A stretch of 64,000 nt of DNA from Neckera pumila (lineage: Eukaryota > Streptophyta > Bryopsida > Hypnales > Neckeraceae), in NCBI GenBank assembly GCA_963969595.1, contig OZ018415.1, positions 11,594,001-11,658,000 on the forward strand, in the 5' to 3' direction. The position numbers and the translations under genes were made by a program. Positions 35,276 to 46,124 of this stretch are shown in pieces. Each line of letters starts with the position of its first letter. The stretch's first letter is position 1. The notes below the pieces were generated by a model. That model had not been told where the DNA came from, made no database searches, and saw only the letters and a program-made list of their open reading frames with translations.

Positions 35276-36118
35276 TCAGCACCGGAGGTCCGACCCGGGG
35301 TCCACCGAAAGCGTCTGGCAGAACCCCACGTAAGCATTGACTCGATCCTCCACGCGGTCGTCGGTTCCATGTCCGCACTCCATGCTATTGATAATCTGAA
35401 TGGTACTCGCGAAACTGGGCCGCAGAATGGCCTCATGGCATTTCCTCGTCATCCAGAACCACAGCGCCGTCTTGAACGCCGTGTCTGCATTCTGCGCCAC
35501 TTGATCAGGATCCGCAAGCAAATTCAAGCCCAACGCATCTCCACACTCCCCGTAGTTGTAGTTATGTGAGATTTGAAGGGGCCCGCGGCCGTAGTAACTC
35601 TTTCCTTGTGCACAAGGGTATTGCGCATTATCGTCGCAGTAATTCGATGGGGGGTTCTTCTCGTTGATGAACTGCAACCCGCCGGTCTCGTGCTTCACGT
35701 TCCCGAAGAAGGCTGCGATCTCCCGTTTCTGGTCGTCGGTACTGCCGGAGGTTCCGAACGCGGAGTAAGCCGAAGTGGCGTCAGAGAACGCTTGGAATGT
35801 GTAGAAGGGGTCGCGGTTGGGGAACCAGCTGTTGAAGTTGTCTGCGGTGAAGAAGCTCGACCAGCCGGCTCCTCCAGGGGAAGATGGCGGGGTTGGGGTG
35901 CCGGTACAAGGGCCGTTCACACAATTACCCGATCCGCAGTAGGCATCAGTCTTGCCGCAGAAGCCACTCGTGCTACAGCAATTGGTAGTGTCGGGGCATG
36001 GCGAGGAGGCTGAACACGACCCATCTTGAGCTGCAACTTCTGCTGCTGCAAAAAGGGCTACAACAACAACAAGCAGCAGCAGCGGGAGACTCGCATGCAC
36101 GGGGCGAGCCATTGCCAC
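35276..36118 (-). CDS. Class IV chitinase (CBM18 + GH19), secreted
   Basis: It hydrolyses beta-1,4 N-acetylglucosamine chains, typically of fungal walls, outside the cell. The 280-aa product has a hydrophobic signal peptide (residues 1-30, cleavage near 'AAEVAAQ'). A hevein-type chitin-binding domain follows (about 33-71, eight cysteines at 35, 41, 47, 48, 54, 61, 66 and 71). Then come a Pro/Ser/Gly linker (72-85) and a short GH19 domain (86-280). The catalytic acid lies in HETGG (Glu144), a second likely acid is Glu153, and the substrate loop YYGRGPLQISHNYNYG spans 175-190. Length fits the class IV form with its usual loop deletions. The coding part is uninterrupted. A second Met at residue 3 is an alternative start; neither start changes the mature protein. 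It appears intact. Confidence 0.95.
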   Translation of the reverse strand: MAMARPVHASLPLLLLVVVVALFAAAEVAAQDGSCSASSPCPDTTNCCSTSGFCGKTDAYCGSGNCVNGPCTGTPTPPSSPGGAGWSSFFTADNFNSWFPNRDPFYTFQAFSDATSAYSAFGTSGSTDDQKREIAAFFGNVKHETGGLQFINEKNPPSNYCDDNAQYPCAQGKSYYGRGPLQISHNYNYGECGDALGLNLLADPDQVAQNADTAFKTALWFWMTRKCHEAILRPSFASTIQIINSMECGHGTDDRVEDRVNAYVGFCQTLSVDPGSDLRC

Positions 36119-36250
36119 AGAGCAGGGAAACGGGAAACCTTAATCTGTAAACCTGGTGGTGCAATTGAATGCGGGATTCGAACGCCAGAGTCTGAGTGAA
36201 TTGGATCAGGTGGCAACAGTGGCTGTGAAAGAAGTGGGGGGTGAAGGGGA

Positions 36251-36256
36251 TTTATA
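36251..36256 (-). promoter_or_regulatory. TATA box of the chitinase gene
   Basis: TATAAA on the minus strand (within 'CCCATATAAATCCCC') lies about 133 bp upstream of the chitinase ATG. This leaves a 5' leader of roughly 100 nt. The GC-rich stretch upstream (36270-36400) contains CGTGCGACGTCGCAG, a palindromic ACGT-type core of the sort bound by plant bZIP factors. Confidence 0.6.
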
Positions 36257-36399
36257 TGGGGAGGAATACAGACACTAGGCCCGCGCACATGAGGCAAACG
36301 GGGACGTGCGACGTCGCAGGTGAGGGCGCGGAAACGCGGGTTTGCCCTCACCGAGCCCTCACAGACTAGGCGAAGCAAAAATGAGAGCTGCGCCCTCAC

Positions 36400-37170
36400 A
36401 GTTTGTTTACAGCGACAAAATTACCAGGGTGGTGAACACTGTAACGACCTATCAGAGAATGGGGTTCCTCCTCGCAGCTTCGCTTCTTTTCCTTTGCCAC
36501 AGAGCCAGCACAGGTCACAGGCCATACTCTTCTGAACTCCAGGGAGTCCTTCCTTTTTGAGTTTCTCAATCTGCTCAGTAAAAATCCGCTGACAAAGGGC
36601 CTTCTTTTAAGTTTACCACTCCGGGGAAGGCCACCAGCACCTGCCGAGGTCGAGCTGGCTGGTGGTGGGGTGGGGGCCCGCCTCAGCTGGTGAGGCTGCG
36701 AACACAGCCCTCACCACCAGCCATGTGCGCGGGGCTAGTGCTGCCTGTGTATGAGCAGTCTGTAGACTGTGTCTTTCGTGGAAGTGGTGGAACTTGAGAG
36801 TCTCAGGCCTACTGGTCATGTAAGTCGGACCTGACGGCACGTGGGTGGGTGAGGGTAAATAGAAGCGAACCTGCTGGTGACGGTGAATGGAAGCGAGGTT
36901 GATAAGTCTGCACACAGAATGGCACTTTTGTATGCACACTTACTATGTGCCAGGGCCATACTCACGGCAGGGCCACAATCGTGCCAGGGCCACACTCACG
37001 GCAGGCTTTGCAGGACGGATTAGCGGTACGAAAGCCAAATGGATTGACGAATTCGACTGATTCTGCTAATTGAAGAGTCCAAACACTGGCTGTTACCGTA
37101 ATTGGCAAGGTTCTAGATTGTCAGTGGAATTGGTATGATTCTAGAGTTGGCAACTGGGATCCCCTTAACC
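36400..37170. other. Chitinase upstream region; no gene recognised
   Basis: It is more GC-rich than the rest of the window. An inverted repeat 'ggctggtggtg...caccaccagcc' spans 36658-36722. 'TGCCAGGGCCA.ACTCACGGC' occurs twice (36950 and 36984). The frame at 36613-36939 (minus strand) is unrecognised and overlaps the hairpin. Confidence 0.4.
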
Positions 37171-37173
37171 CTC

Positions 37174-38106
37174 TTAACCCCTAAAGGACCGAGGTGATTT
37201 TCCGACCAAAAACCATTCAAAACTGTCATTTCTATTGCAAAGAGAAAAGAGTTTAAAAAATTGTTTTTTTTTGCATATCCAACCATAAGATCTTATACTT
37301 GACTAGTATATGAATATGTGGAAGAAATTTCAGAAACTTTGACCACGTAGATTGCAAGATATATGCATTTAAAGTGAAGAAAACAAGTTTTTTTCCACCT
37401 TGCTTGACCAGATTTTTTGGCTTTGAATCTTTTTAGTTCAATTTTTTTGCACTACTGATTTTGATTTTCTACTTATTTATGTTAAGTAGTTGAGTTGAAA
37501 ATCTACCAAAAAAATTTAAGAAAAAAAGCACTTAATTTTCACTCATTAAAAAATTGTTAAGTAGAGGTGGGTTTAAGATTGAAGAAAAAGCTAAATTGTT
37601 AATAGCTTTTAGATGGAATTGAATCACAATAATCCCAATGGTGAGATTGTTCTAGCAAGAAAATCTAACCCTTTCTAACAATTTTTTTTGAAAAATTCTC
37701 AAAATTGCATGCAAAAATGAATTCTACAACTTATTTTTTCAAGAAGATGCTTAGATTGCCCGAAAAACTAAGATTGTCCATAACTTTCTCATTATTAGTC
37801 CAAATTGAATGAAACAAAGCTTCACATGTAGACAAAAATATAATCTTTAAGGAAAAAATTTGAAAAAAAATTATTTTGACTTTTTGTGATTTTTTTTGTG
37901 CTGCCCGCAAAATTCCAATTTTACTTATTGTGCCATAACTTTTGCTCCCGGGCATCAATTAAAATAAAAGTTATATATTCACAAAGATCTCGCAAAAATA
38001 CACAACCTCAAAAAGTCCCGAAAAATATTACTAAAAATTGAGATCGTAGGAACCTGCCCGGACCCAAATTGTCCCCCGAGGGGACAACCGGTCCTTTAGG
38101 GGTTAA
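37174..38106. mobile_element. piggyBac-type MITE, copy C4
   Basis: TTAA flanks both ends (37174-37177 and 38103-38106). The terminal inverted repeat is CCCCTAAAGGACCG, perfect over 14 bp. Orientation matches C1. The right subterminal palindrome GTCCCCCGAGGGGAC is also in C1. There are no coding frames. Confidence 0.92.
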
Positions 38107-40783
38107 GTACTTTATGACTCCGACTGCTTGGAAGACAATTGTTTCACAGGTCCAATATTTTGAATGTGAGATAGAAGGGTGTGAGAACCAATGATAGAGT
38201 GACAAGTGTGAAATATTTGAGAGGGTCATTGAACAGAGGGTAAAGTCGTCGGAGTGTAAGGTAACTGACCTTAAATCGCACAGTTAAGCATTTCAGCCTG
38301 ATTCAGCCTGATTTTCACTATTATATTGAAAAAAAAATTGTGGGGTCCCAAAATTGGTAGTCCGAAGGGGATTTTAGAGTCTCTTAGAATGCACTTTTTG
38401 GACATCATGTGAATAAACTACAAATTTCCAAAGCGTTGAGAATAGGTGTATCCAAAAGTGATCATAGAGTCATATGAATAGTGGAATTACATTTTAGGCA
38501 AGAATATCTACTGTGCGATTTTAGGAAGCATGTGATTTTAGGTGTAGTTATCTTAGACTTCTTGCACTTCCTACTTTTGCAAATGTAGTTTGAGTTTTTT
38601 ATTTATTTAGTTTTAGTTTTCCAGCCCAGTGTTTGGGAAAAACCGCAGCCAGTTCAAAGTTAGCCTGTGGAATTGGGATAAATCCAGGCTGCAATTTGAA
38701 AGTTACATCTGAAAAAACCGGCGTGAAAAAATCTATACACAATTTCAATCTAGAGTAAAAAATACAGACACTAACCGTACTTGAAAAGACAGTTGAATAT
38801 GAGAATTGAAGGAGAAGAGCTGGTACAGTCCAACTCCCAAAATATCCCGAACACTGTTCCGGCGTGATCCGTAATCCCTGCCTCATCAGGCGGTCCACTC
38901 CGTCGCTTGCGCATTGGAAGCAGTGAGGGGATCACTGGCGTAGTGGATTGCGCCTTGTGCTTTGAAGCCAGGATTTCTGGGCTCCAGGATGAACCATGCT
39001 CAGCTGAACGAAAGCAACTTATAAGTTAATGTTACAGCCAGTATTGGACTCTGGCTTGAGTAACTTAGATTTGAAAAATGAAGAATGAAGGATAACTGAA
39101 GAAAACAACATGGAGTCGAAGAAGTGTGCTGGAAGAGAGTGACGTAAGCCGCCTGACAAATTCACATGTTTGTCGGTTCAGTTGTCTTGAGACTGAAGGT
39201 TTAATCCTGGAACGACGTGGAAGGACGCGGGGGGGAAAGGACCCTGGAAATCATGCATTGTGCAACCATGAGAGTTATTGGAATAAAAAAAATTCAAAAG
39301 TATTCATTGGAAGTCAAGCTACTAATAGATACATGTTCTCTAAGGGAGTCGACCCATTGTCGACCATTTAAGCAATTACGCATATCTGCAGGGCGAGGTT
39401 CTTCAAGGGAGGAATTTTCCCATGTGTAGAAAATGAGTTAAGAAGGTTCCCATAATTTTCTAGATTTTTATTTCTCAAAACATAATTACTACGAATTTTT
39501 TTGCTGAAGATTTTATTCGACCTATATTCGTTATATAGACCTCCCTGTTTTCAACCAAGGGCGGGTTGCTAATCCACCAAAGGGTTGGTTGCAATATTGA
39601 TCATCTTGTAGCCAATCATAATGCGCCACAACTGTATTGGAAACCGTGCCATAATAATTGACCGTTTTTCTCTTGCTGAGCGGAAAGAAAACAATCTACA
39701 AAACAAGAATGGGTAGTGGTCGGGAATGGGTCAAATCCCTTACTTTCCACAAAAATTCCAAGGATGAATAGTTGGAGTTATGTCCTACACTAGAGAGTTC
39801 CTTGTCATTCCTTGGACACTTATTGTCTACGGCACTTTTCCTAGATTAATTATAGTAAGATAGGGTAATAGGTCGATAACCCTTTAAGGACAACATGCAT
39901 TGCCAATTGGTCAAACATCATGTGTGAGTTTAATGTAACCTATTAGATTGTATTCAAATTATTACTTGAAACTACGAATTGCATACCATTGTGAGAAATT
40001 TCAGTTTGTTTCTTGAAAAATTGTAATTGTTATCATTTTTGTTGCAAAATTAAAAACAAATAAATAAAAACAGCAAGAACAATCCAATTATTTGAAATAT
40101 TCTTCAAGAAGTATAAATAGCAATGGAGATTAATGTGAAAAATTCTCAATTGGTTATTTTATTTTTTACTCCCAAATCAGCCACAGCAAAGACCTTGAAG
40201 TAAATTTGGCTATCAAACCAAATTTATCCTTTTATTTAATAGGTGTATAAAATTTTGATATTTTTTCTTGTGAAAATTTTTATTTTCTATTTATACTGTT
40301 TTTTTCTAGAAAAATGGATGGAAAAATCAAATTATTGAGATTTTTTAAAGTTAAAGCTAGAAATTAAGTTATATCAATTATAATATATATTAGGATAATT
40401 TATACGGAGTAATTATTAACGTAAATGAAGGTTGGAATGAAAAACTTAATTTTGTAATTGAAATTAAAATTCTATTTTAAGAAGAAATAATTCAAAATGA
40501 AAAATACAACAATGTATGTTATTTGGGTTCTAACATATCATACTATATTATTTGGGTTCTAACATATCATACTATATTATTTGGATTATAATACATAGAG
40601 TTTGCAATTGCAATAATTCTTTCAATTTTTGGATTTTTTCAAAATTTTAAAATGAAGTAGAAATAGATCTTATCAATCTTCAATTTTTTAATTTAAATCC
40701 AATACCAAAAATCAGTCATATTAAAAATTACCATCAAGGTTGACCAAGGTGCACTCATTTTTTTAATGCTTAACTTTCAAGAG
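38107..40783. other. Gene-poor stretch of 2.7 kb, nothing firmly recognised
   Basis: Frames at 38599-38898 (minus) and 39126-39371 (plus) do not match any family known to me. 'gattcagcctgatt' is doubled at 38300. Three units of 29 bp ('atttgggttctaacatatcatactatatt') run in tandem at 40521-40590. The remainder is AT-rich. Confidence 0.4.
40521..40590. repeat. 29-bp tandem repeat, about 2.4 copies
   Basis: Units start at 40521, 40550 and 40579. The first two are identical; the third is diverged and partial. Confidence 0.8.
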
Positions 40784-41712
40784 TTAACCCCTAAAGGACC
40801 ATTGTTCCTTTGGGGGACAAATGGGTTTTTGGGCAGGTACCTATGGGCTGAATTTTTGTTGTGATTTTTTGAAACTTTTTTTGGAGATAGAAAAATTGAT
40901 AAGCTTTGTGGGAATATAAGTTTTATATCAACCGGTGCCCGGGAACAAAAGTTATGCCCAAATAAGCTCAAAACAGGGCAGAAGAGGCAGCAAAAAAATT
41001 TTGCAATTTTTTTTTTTTTTTTTAATTTTATTTCCTTACAGATTATATTTTTGTCTATTTGGAAAGCTTTGATTCATTTCATTTGGATTTTTTATGAGAA
41101 AGTTATGGACAACCTTGTTTTTCGGGCAATTAGAGCATCCTTTTGAAAAAAATAACTTGTAGGATTCATTTTGGAATGAAATTTTTGCAATTTTTCAAAA
41201 AAAAAGGGTTCCACATGGTTTAGTTTTTGTGTTAGAACAATCTCACCATTGGGATTAGTGCATTTTAATTCCATCTAAAAGATATTAATATTTTAGATTT
41301 TCCATCTATCTTGTATCTACTTTTACTTAACAATTTTCTTAAGAATGAAAATTAATTTTTTTTGGATTTTTTTTTTTCCCCTAGACTCTCAACTCAATTC
41401 TCCACTAGAAAGATTTAAAGCTCAAAACTCTGTAGTGCAAAAAATTTAAGTTAAAAATGTTCAAAGTCAAAAAATCTAGTCCCGCAATGTGCTGAAAAAC
41501 TTGTTTTTTTCACTTCAAACGCAGATATCTTGCAATTTGTGCGGTCAAAAATTCTGAAATTTTTTCTACACATTTTCATACTAGTTAGGTATAAGATCCT
41601 ATGGTTAGATGTGCAAAAAAAACAATTTTTGAATTTTTTTACTCTTTGCTCTAGAAATGGCAGTTTTGAGAGTTTTTTGACAGAAAAAAGGCCTGGGTCC
41701 TTTAGGGGTTAA
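40784..41712. mobile_element. piggyBac-type MITE, copy C5
   Basis: TTAA flanks both ends (40784-40787 and 41709-41712). Both termini begin CCCCTAAAGGACC. It is oriented like C3 and very similar to it along the whole length ('ggtacctatgggctgaatttttgttgtga', 'aagatcctatggttagat'). Confidence 0.92.
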
Positions 41713-42594
41713 CCCACCTAAATGTCCAAGGCACCAAATTTTGATGTTGACAATACTTTGAAGTCAAATAAAATCTAATCAAGATACTCTTTATAATAGT
41801 TCATATTTTTGAAAAAATCTTTTTGAAGTCTAGTTTTAGCATCAAAAATCTGATTTTAAAAATGAATGCCATTATGAATTTGACTGTTCAAGATTTTGTG
41901 CAAGTGTGTCTATTGCAAATCTTGATTTTCTAGTGTTGAAGGCTCTTAGAAATGAGCTTCAAATAAACTAAAACTTGGAGGAAAAACACATTAAAATTTC
42001 ATTTAAAAAACTTGTAGAGTAGATTTTGAGAAGCTGTAAATAGATTGAAACTATGCATGTTGTGCCCTTTAACTTTATATTTGTTTGGTGACATGAGTTT
42101 GATATGTGACAAGAGGATTGAAAGACTTCAAACCACTTGCATAGTTTTAACACGACTTCATAATCAAACATTACAATCTTTCAATCCTTAGGTGGTATTG
42201 TTGTGTTTCCTTTTCCTATGTAATTTCTAACATGTTTAGTATGAATTTGCACGGTTAAATTTTTTTTTAAATGATAAAAGTTAAGAAACTGTTGGTTTTT
42301 GTTCAATTCATTGCAAATTTCAAGAAACTCAAAAAATAAATTGGGCATTTAAGGGTTAATATTGCCAAATGACTTATAAATACAAAAATTAATTTGTTGA
42401 TCCAACTCTTCCAATTTTAAATAATTATTCCGCAAAAAATGTGCTGAAGGTGACCTTAGGCTACTGTACTGTACCTTAGTTACTGTGTTTGATTAGGAAT
42501 TGGCCTAAAAATCTATAGTTCCTGTGCTATAAGTACCGGTATTCTGGAATCAAAATTGATCAAAATATCACTAAAGCATAGTATGCCTCATTAC
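41713..42594. other. No gene seen
   Basis: AT-rich sequence without a credible open frame or a repeat I could match elsewhere in the window. Confidence 0.4.
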
Positions 42595-42854
42595 CATAAC
42601 ATTCAGTAGCCTTTAGAGAGGCTGCCTTTTCCTATTTGGAATCCTCATCCACAAAGTTTATCCTCTCAATATTAATATAAGCTTTGGTACCAGGATGGTG
42701 GTTGTAAATTATAGTATTCTCCATTCTCTTTTTTTTAATTCTAGGACCAAATATACAAATCAACAAATATTTGTAGAGAAAGATGGTTTGCCAAAAACAC
42801 AAAGAATCCAATGAGTAGTAATCCACTGATGCAATCTTATCATTTGCCATCAAT

Positions 42855-43490
42855 AACTTATTTGGGTTTCTAGTGAGAAGACAACTCTTATATACACATA
42901 GAATAGTAGGAGGCAGAAAAACCTATGTGGGTTAGATAAATTAGAATTTATAATTTCTCAAGCACTTTAGTTAAGTCAAAATTAGGAATTGTGTTTACAG
43001 TGAAATTTTAGACCTCTTTTAGGCATAGTAGAATAACTTTTCTCAAAAAACTTTGAACTAAGAAAAGTTGGTAAATAAAAATAAGTTTCACTTCCAAAAA
43101 TCCGTTTGGAATTTTGAATCTACAATAAAAAATTATGGACAAATTTCATAAATGGGTTGGAAAAATGTTAAAGAAAATGTCTATTCCAATCCCTTTCTCA
43201 AATTTGTCTATAACTTGATTGGAGATTCAGAATGCCAAACATATTTTTGGAGGTAAGACTTATCTTTATTTATCAACCTTTTTTAGTTCTAAGTTTTTTG
43301 AGAAGAGTTATTCTACTATGCCTAAATGAGGTCAAAAATTCTACCTTTAAAACAATTCTTTGTTTTTGACTAAACTATGAGTGCTTCACAAACTACAAAT
43401 TCTTATTTATTTATCCCACATGGGTTGTTCTAACTCCTACCACTCTATGTGTATATCATAGCTTTCTTTCCCATTGAAAACTCAAAACAT
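42855..43490. repeat. 640-bp palindrome with core A, copy 4
   Basis: 'agtgagaagacaactcttatatacacat' on the left pairs with 'atgtgtatatcatagctttctttcccatt' on the right. 'aacctatgtggg' pairs with 'cccacatgggttgtt'. Core A (about 43000-43350) is the inner part. Confidence 0.75.
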
Positions 43491-43493
43491 TAT

Positions 43494-43632
43494 TGTTTTT
43501 GTATGAATGCAAGCCAAAAGTTTGGTTCATTATTTTTTTAATTACTTTTTTGTATTTTGTAGTATTACAAAACACAAAAAATAAAAATAAATAATGAACC
43601 AAACTTTTGGCTTGCATTCATACAAAAACAAG
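43494..43632. repeat. Hairpin with 37-bp arms in B1
   Basis: GTTTTTGTATGAATGCAAGC followed by 'caaaagtttggttcatta' pairs exactly with its reverse complement at about 43595-43632. The loop is AT-rich. A shorter version with the same arm ('gtttttgtatgaatgcaagc') is in B2 at 44893-44937. Confidence 0.85.
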
Positions 43633-43800
43633 AATATTTTGAGTTTTCAAAACACACGATGATGTATGGATATAAAATGCTGATTATTTGTGTTTGGTTT
43701 AATGGGTGTATAAACTTTGGTTTTGTTTTAATTTTTAATGTACATTGTATAGTTGCGGCCAATTGACTTACTCTTTGACAAAATTGACGTATGTGAATTA

Positions 43801-43881
43801 CGGACAGAATGGTGTGGTATATTCCACACCATCTCATCCGGCGGATGAAATGGTGTGGAATATACCACACCATTCTGTCCG
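43801..43881. repeat. Double palindrome: two GGTGTGGTATATTCCACACC units in a hairpin
   Basis: Arms 43801-43840 and 43842-43881 are complementary at 39 of 40 positions. Each arm contains its own 20-bp palindrome centred on TATA. A diverged version is at 53447-53518, and a single worn unit is at 44690-44709 in B2. Confidence 0.85.
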
Positions 43882-43921
43882 GGGGAAGGCAACCCACCAC
43901 TCTGCTATTGAATGTTATGAC

Positions 43922-44631
43922 TATCATTGTACAATATGAAGAAATGATGCATTCATTGGAAACCTCTCATTAGAAATATGTATATCCTTTCAAGCTATAG
44001 TTGTGTCTGTAGTAGTACAACAAGCCAAATGCAAAGTTCCAGCCAAGGATGAATGTAAAGAGAAAGACCCTCTATTTTGTGCTTGATTAATCTATTTCTC
44101 TACACCTCTCTTAGCTAAATTTGAGGCATGTGATTGCAAAGATGAGTGAACTCAAAATTTGCAAATTTTATCATGCGTGGCAAATAAATAGCTCATGTGT
44201 TTTCTTTAGGGATAAAATGCGGGGGCAAACTGAAACAATTCCCACATTCAACTCGTTCCACTGCTACAGACATGACCTGGGACTACTTGTGGTTGGTTTG
44301 TACATTATGGTAGAACCACCCATTCTTGACCAGGGAGTTGTAGCCAACCTATAGGCTACAATTATTTCCAACAAGGCTAGAACAAATTTTCAAGCAAAGT
44401 TAGAATGTTTTCTTTTTCCTTTTTAAGGTTGGGACTAATAATGTCATTACGCATGTGCTGAAGTAATGAGCAAGAAAGCATAAAGTAATGAGCGAGAAAA
44501 TAGTTCTCGAATGATTGAAATTAGAAGACTCTATACATTGGATATAGGATCAAACCAACTTAGGGCTTCCAAAACTCATAGTAATTTCAATTGAAGGTAT
44601 AAAATTACCAAAAAAATTTGTCAATCCTCAT
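43922..44631. other. Spacer between B1 and B2; no gene seen
   Basis: Its last 130 bp belong to the host repeat that also opens the window (1-290). The frame at 44121-44354 is unrecognised. Confidence 0.45.
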
Positions 44632-45848
44632 CATAACATTTGGTAGCAATCAGGTGGACTGCCTTCCTCCCAACAGAATGGTAAGGTATATTCCACAACA
44701 TCAGTAGCTAAATACACTTGTCGAATTTCTCAAAGAATTAAAGTAAATCAGTTGGCTACAATTATACAAGGTAGAGTAAGAATTAAAAGAAAAACAAAAT
44801 TTTAAACCCCTTAAACCAAACACACAAAAACCAACATTCTACACCTATACATTGTGTATTTTGAAAATTCAAAATATAATTGGTTTTTGTATGAATGCAA
44901 GCAATGAACCAAACATTTAGCTTGCATTCATACAAAAACCAATTATATTTTAAGTTTTTAAGTGAAAAGAGAAGCTATATATATACATTTGGGATGCTAA
45001 GAGGTAAAACAACCTATGTGGGATATGTAAATTAGAATGAATAGAAGCCTCAACCACTCATGAGTTAAGTCAAAACTAGGAAATGTGTTTCAAGTAGAAT
45101 TTCAGATCTTATTTATTATATTTAGGCATACTAGAATAAATTTTTTCAAAAAACTTTGAATCAAAAAAAATCTTGGTAATTGAAGATAAGTTTCATTTCA
45201 AAAGATCCGTTTGGTTTTTTGAGTCTCCAATCAAAAGTTATAGATAAATTTTAGAGAGGTGTTAGAAGGAGCATTTTTTTTAATATTTTTAAACATCCTC
45301 CTAGTTTTGTCCATAATTTTTTATTGGAGGCTTGAAATATCAAACAGATTTTTGGAGATGAAACTTATCTTCATTTACCAACTTTTCTTAGTTTAAAGTT
45401 TTAAAAAAGAAGTTAGTCTACTATGCCTAAATGAGGTCAGAAATTCTACTTTAAACACAATTCCTACTTTTAACTTAACTATGAGTAGTTGAGAAACTAC
45501 AAATTCTACTTATCCCACATGGGTTGTTCTACCTCCTACCACCCCATGTGTATATAAAGAGTTATCTTCTCACTTGAAAACCCAAAATAAGCTATTGATG
45601 GCAAATGGTTTGATTGCATTAGTGGATTACTCATTGGATTCTTTGTGTTTTTGGCAAACCATCTTTCTCTACAAATATTTGTTGATTTGTATGTTTGGTC
45701 CTAGAATTAACAAAAGAAAATGGAACATATCATAATGTACTACCACTATCCTGGTACCAAGCTTACATTAATGATGAGAGGATGAATTTCGTGGATGAGG
45801 ACCCTAGAGAGGAAAAGACGGTCTCTCTGAAAGCTACTGAATGTTATG
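44632..45848. mobile_element. Inverted-repeat element B2, TSD AT
   Basis: Starts CATAACATTTGGTAGC and ends GCTACTGAATGTTATG, with AT outside both ends. It runs in the opposite direction to B1 and shares all blocks: the worn 'ggtatattccacaac' unit, the 44893-44937 hairpin, the 640-bp palindrome (44950-45590) and the 260-bp end block. The flanks are continuous at positions 178-193 of this window, where the insertion is absent. No transposase is present; the frame at 45695-45970 is a by-product. Confidence 0.87.
44950..45590. repeat. 640-bp palindrome with core A, copy 5
   Basis: 'gaagctatatatatacatttggga' pairs with 'accccatgtgtatataaagagtta'. Core A lies at about 45098-45449, with the fold point near 45285. 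Confidence 0.75.
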
Positions 45849-45950
45849 ATGATTTCTATCTTTCTACATGGCAAAAAATCTATATTGCCTTAGACTACTT
45901 CAGAACATGTGCAGAATTGCTTGAGCAGTCAACTATGGGTTGTTCTACCA

Positions 45951-46124
45951 TACTTTTCCCTTTGCCATGAAATTCAGTTTCATTTGTTTAAAAATAAAAT
46001 AAAAAAAACAAGCGCGTGTACCTTGACTTTTTAAGCAGGTGGATTTTTTCGTTCCACTGTTTCGACCAGATGGGACTGAGTTGGACTGCCGTGGGTGGAG
46101 CACGAGGGGCCTGCCTGCGGCCGT
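45951..46124. other. Short spacer, no gene
   Basis: A brief GC-richer tract at 46060-46120 ('gtgggtggagcacgaggggcctgcctgcggcc') separates the host repeat of B2 from the S1b duplication. Confidence 0.35.

Larger units (their letters stand above)
42595..43919. mobile_element. Inverted-repeat element B1, TSD AC
   Basis: It starts CATAACATTCAGTAGC and ends GCTATTGAATGTTATG. AC lies outside both ends (42593-42594 and 43920-43921), a 2-bp duplication. Inside, from left to right, are a conserved 260-bp block, a 640-bp palindrome (42855-43490, including core A copy 4), a hairpin (43494-43632) and an 81-bp double palindrome (43801-43881). No transposase is encoded. Element B2, in opposite orientation, matches every block. 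The superfamily is unknown. Confidence 0.82.

Noticed and set aside
38599..38898. 99-residue minus-strand frame
   Set aside because: No recognisable domain, no conserved neighbour and no composition difference; probably chance.
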